A stretch of 64,000 nt of DNA from Flavobacteriales bacterium (GTDB taxonomy: Bacteria > Bacteroidota > Bacteroidia > Flavobacteriales > JASBRU01): contig JASBRU010000004.1 in NCBI GenBank assembly GCA_030149285.1, positions 1-64,000 of the forward strand, read 5' to 3'. Positions 61,876-64,000 of the stretch are shown piece by piece. A model generated the notes under the pieces. The model did no database searches and had not been told where the DNA came from. It saw nothing but the letters and a program-made list of their open reading frames with translations. Numbering within the stretch: position 1 is the stretch's first letter; the number at the start of each line of letters is the position of its first letter. Position numbers and translations under genes: made by a program.

Positions 61876-62310
61876 ATGCCGTTTACTATAAGAATAGCCA
61901 ATATTACCGATTCACAAGCCATAACAGACTTATCAAATCAGCTAGGGTACCAATCTAGCAGCAGCGATATTAAAAAGAGGCTGACAGAAGTATTGGCTCA
62001 CCCTGAAAACAAAGTTTTTGTAGCTACTGATAACAAAAAAATAGTAGGTTGGGTACATGGATTTTACACTATAAGAGTAGAGTCTGACCCTTGTGTAGAA
62101 ATTGGCGGTTTGGTTGTAGATGAAAACTCTAGAAGTCAAGGCATAGGCAAAACCTTAGTAGAAAAGGTAAATGAATGGGCAAAATCTGTTAACTGCACTA
62201 AAATAAGAGTGCGTTGCAATGCCATAAGAACCGAAAGCCACATTTTTTACGAAAAAACGGGCTTTATACTCAACAAGCAGCAAAAAGTATTTGACAGGCA
62301 AATACACTAA
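61876..62310 (+). CDS. GNAT acetyltransferase
   Basis: I start the 144-aa protein at ATG 61876. It has IRIANITDSQAITDLSNQLG at the N-terminus and the acetyl-CoA-binding motif ENSRSQGIGKTLVEKVNEWA, then FYEKTGFILNKQQKVFDR at the end. Substrate unknown. Confidence 0.9.
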   Translation: MPFTIRIANITDSQAITDLSNQLGYQSSSSDIKKRLTEVLAHPENKVFVATDNKKIVGWVHGFYTIRVESDPCVEIGGLVVDENSRSQGIGKTLVEKVNEWAKSVNCTKIRVRCNAIRTESHIFYEKTGFILNKQQKVFDRQIH

Positions 62311-62342
62311 ACTTCATTATACCCAGCCCTCTTTTATGGTGA

Positions 62343-62374
62343 TTTGTTTTTTTATATACCGTAAGGTATATTTG
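62343..62374 (+). promoter_or_regulatory. Promoter of the tetR gene with operator between its elements
   Basis: TTTG (62343-62346) and TATATTTG (62367-62374) are 20 bp apart, a good Bacteroidota promoter. The 18-bp inverted repeat (62354-62371) lies between and over them, so bound repressor would block it. The GTG start is 4 bp after the box, so the mRNA may be leaderless. Confidence 0.6.
62354..62371. promoter_or_regulatory. TetR operator 1
   Basis: A perfect inverted repeat ATATACC-GTAA-GGTATAT. The same arms occur at 62989-63006 before fabF. Its place over the tetR promoter points to autoregulation. Confidence 0.75.
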
Positions 62375-62378
62375 CAGC

Positions 62379-62972
62379 GTGATAAGATCAGAGAAAACAA
62401 GAAAGTTTATTATAGAAAAAACGGCTTCTATATTCAATAAAAAGGGATATACAGGCACCTATTTATCTGATTTAACCAATGCAACAGGCTTAACAAAAGG
62501 GAGTATCTATGGGAATTTTAAAGACAAAAACGAAGTTGCTGTTGAAGCTTTTAGGTACAACTATAATTTCCAAACAGACCCCGTATTAGCCAGTATTGAT
62601 AAAGAGAAAACTGCCACAAATAAATTACTGGCATTTTTAAATCATTACAAAAAGGGGTATTTACCTATTTTTAAAAACGGAGGCTGTGCTATTTTAAACA
62701 CCGCTGTTGACACTGATGATGGGAACGATTTATTAAAAAAAGAAGTTACCAAAGCTATTAATACTTGGCATGAAAAAATAACTGAAATAGTAGAAACAGG
62801 TATTACAAATAAAGAGTTTAAGCAGCTAAATGTAAGTGAGTATGCTTATAGAATGATTGCTCTTATTGAGGGAAGCATTTTACTCTCAAAAACACTAAAC
62901 AAGCCGGATATCTTATTAAATAACATTAACTATTTGGAAGCCGAAATTGAACAAATGAATTTGAAAAAATAA
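62379..62972 (+). CDS. TetR-family transcriptional regulator
   Basis: The 197-aa protein starts at GTG 62379. It has an N-terminal TetR helix-turn-helix (FIIEKTASIFNKKGYTGTYL followed by SDLTNATGLTKGSIYGNFKD) and a C-terminal ligand-binding domain of the YcdC/AcrR-like kind (AILNTAVDTDDGND, YRMIALIEGSILLSKTL). Inverted repeats at its own promoter and before the downstream fabF suggest that it represses both and may sense a fatty-acid-like ligand. Confidence 0.92.
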   Translation: MIRSEKTRKFIIEKTASIFNKKGYTGTYLSDLTNATGLTKGSIYGNFKDKNEVAVEAFRYNYNFQTDPVLASIDKEKTATNKLLAFLNHYKKGYLPIFKNGGCAILNTAVDTDDGNDLLKKEVTKAINTWHEKITEIVETGITNKEFKQLNVSEYAYRMIALIEGSILLSKTLNKPDILLNNINYLEAEIEQMNLKK

Positions 62973-62988
62973 AAAAATTTAATTATTC

Positions 62989-63006
62989 ATATACCTATCG
63001 GTATAT
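62989..63006. promoter_or_regulatory. TetR operator 2, before fabF
   Basis: A perfect inverted repeat ATATACC-TATC-GGTATAT with arms identical to operator 1. It ends 3 bp before the first possible fabF ATG and 12 bp before the second. Confidence 0.75.
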
Positions 63007-63009
63007 AAA

Positions 63010-64000
63010 ATGCATATTATGAAAAGAGTTGTAATAACAGGATTAGGAGCTATTACTCCTATAGGGAAAAATGTAAATGATTACTGGAAAAACTTATTAG
63101 ACGGTGTTTCCGGAGCCGATAAAATAACCCGTTTTGATACAAGTAAATTTAAAACACAGTTTGCTTGCGAAATAAAAGAGTATAACCCATTGGATTACTT
63201 TGACAGAAAAGAAGCCAGAAAACTTGATAGGTACAGCCAATACGGAATGATCTCTGCAGATGAAGCCATAAATGATGCTGAACTCGATTTTTCTGCACTT
63301 GATGTAAACAGAATAGGTGTAATTTTTTCTAGCGGAATAGGTGGTTTTGAAACATTTGAAAAAGAGATAATTGATTATGCAAACACAAACCTTACCCCAA
63401 GATTTAACCCCTTTTTTATACCCAAAATCATCCCTAATGCTCTGGCGGGTTTAATCTCTATTAAATATGGACTTAGAGGTATTAATTATTGCCCGGCAAC
63501 AGCTTGTGCAGCATCTACACAAAGCATTATTCAGGCAGCAAATTACATACGCCTTAATAAAGCAGATATCATAATTACAGGTGGCTCTGAAGCACCAATT
63601 ACACAATCTTCTATTGGTGGGTTTAATGCCATGAAAGCGATGTCAACTAATAATGAAAATTATAAGTCTGCATCTAGACCTTTTGACACTAATAGAGATG
63701 GATTTGTAGTAGGTGAAGGTGCAGGTGCTCTGGTGGTAGAAAGTTTAGACTCTGCTTTAAAAAGAAATGCAAAGATATATGCAGAAATAGTTGGTGGAGG
63801 CGAAAGCTCAGATGCATATCACATTACCGGAACACATCCGGAAGGGCTTGGTGCCTATTTAGCAATGGAAAATGGACTAAAAGAAGCTAATATAGCACCC
63901 GAAAAAATTGACTATATCAATGCTCACGCTACCTCTACAGGTATAGGAGATTTATCAGAAATAAAAGCTATTGGGCAACTATTTAAGTCAAACCTTAGTA
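63010..64000 (+). CDS. fabF: Beta-ketoacyl-ACP synthase II (3' part cut by window edge)
   Basis: About 330 residues are visible before the window ends. The start is ATG 63010 or, more likely, the in-frame ATG 63019 (MKRVVITGLGAITPIG). It has the condensing-enzyme active-site Cys in CPATACAASTQS and the first active-site His in NAHATSTGIGD. The second His lies beyond the edge. It elongates fatty acids or a related polyketide chain. The local TetR operator suggests that this is a specialised, regulated copy and not the housekeeping one. Confidence 0.93.
   Translation, partial: MHIMKRVVITGLGAITPIGKNVNDYWKNLLDGVSGADKITRFDTSKFKTQFACEIKEYNPLDYFDRKEARKLDRYSQYGMISADEAINDAELDFSALDVNRIGVIFSSGIGGFETFEKEIIDYANTNLTPRFNPFFIPKIIPNALAGLISIKYGLRGINYCPATACAASTQSIIQAANYIRLNKADIIITGGSEAPITQSSIGGFNAMKAMSTNNENYKSASRPFDTNRDGFVVGEGAGALVVESLDSALKRNAKIYAEIVGGGESSDAYHITGTHPEGLGAYLAMENGLKEANIAPEKIDYINAHATSTGIGDLSEIKAIGQLFKSNLS

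Overview
The window is AT-rich chromosomal DNA from a member of the Bacteroidota, most likely a free-living aquatic Flavobacteriia-type organism. The evidence is type IX secretion (T9SS) C-terminal sorting tails on PKD-repeat and propeller proteins, SusC/TonB-type outer-membrane proteins with carboxypeptidase-like N-terminal domains, the TAnnTTTG promoter element typical of this phylum, a menaquinone-type three-gene succinate dehydrogenase operon, S46 dipeptidyl-peptidase, DUF2480 and DUF4331 proteins. No tRNA, rRNA, IS element, phage or CRISPR array was seen.

Layout. 1-9.2 kb: the start of a secreted MAM-like protein (cut by the window), an Ig-like lipoprotein, an omega-amidase, an ECF sigma factor with a probable dual-membrane anti-sigma/beta-barrel protein, a T9SS-exported propeller protein and a methionine aminotransferase. 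9.2-16 kb: a secreted unknown, sdhCAB, an aminopeptidase P and an alpha/beta hydrolase. 16-21.3 kb: two tandem PKD-repeat T9SS proteins. 21.3-29 kb: thiL, then the sufA-B-C-D-S-E-T-DUF2480 iron-sulfur assembly operon. 29-36 kb: a DPP7-like S46 peptidase, an EcoRII/PspGI-like restriction-modification pair, a small barrel protein and a PurF-like amidotransferase. 36-43 kb: lower kynurenine pathway genes (3-hydroxyanthranilate dioxygenase, ACMS decarboxylase, SDR, aldehyde dehydrogenase), a JmjC-like cupin, DNA polymerase IV and a CheY-like receiver. 43-51 kb: a DUF4331 pair, a TPR lipoprotein and two TonB-dependent-type receptors. 51-57.5 kb: a Coq4-like protein, a second ECF sigma/anti-sigma (SigK/RskA-like) pair, a subclass B1 metallo-beta-lactamase, a polytopic membrane protein and Bax inhibitor-1. 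57.5-64 kb: msrA, acetyltransferases, DUF1801, YceI, a TPR operon, and a TetR regulator next to a fabF that runs off the end.

The most notable signal is a promoter motif, CAGGCAACC-TTTT with a GTC(T/C) element exactly 15 bp after CAGGCAACC. It occurs five times: before the ECF sigma gene itself, before the 799-aa T9SS protein, before both PKD-repeat T9SS proteins, and once with no gene behind it, ahead of about 145 bp ending in a hairpin. I read this as a self-controlled ECF regulon. Its sigma factor is held by a protein that appears to span both membranes, it drives exported surface proteins, and it may drive one small RNA. A second neat circuit is a TetR-type regulator with the same 18-bp inverted repeat at its own promoter and before the neighbouring fabF.
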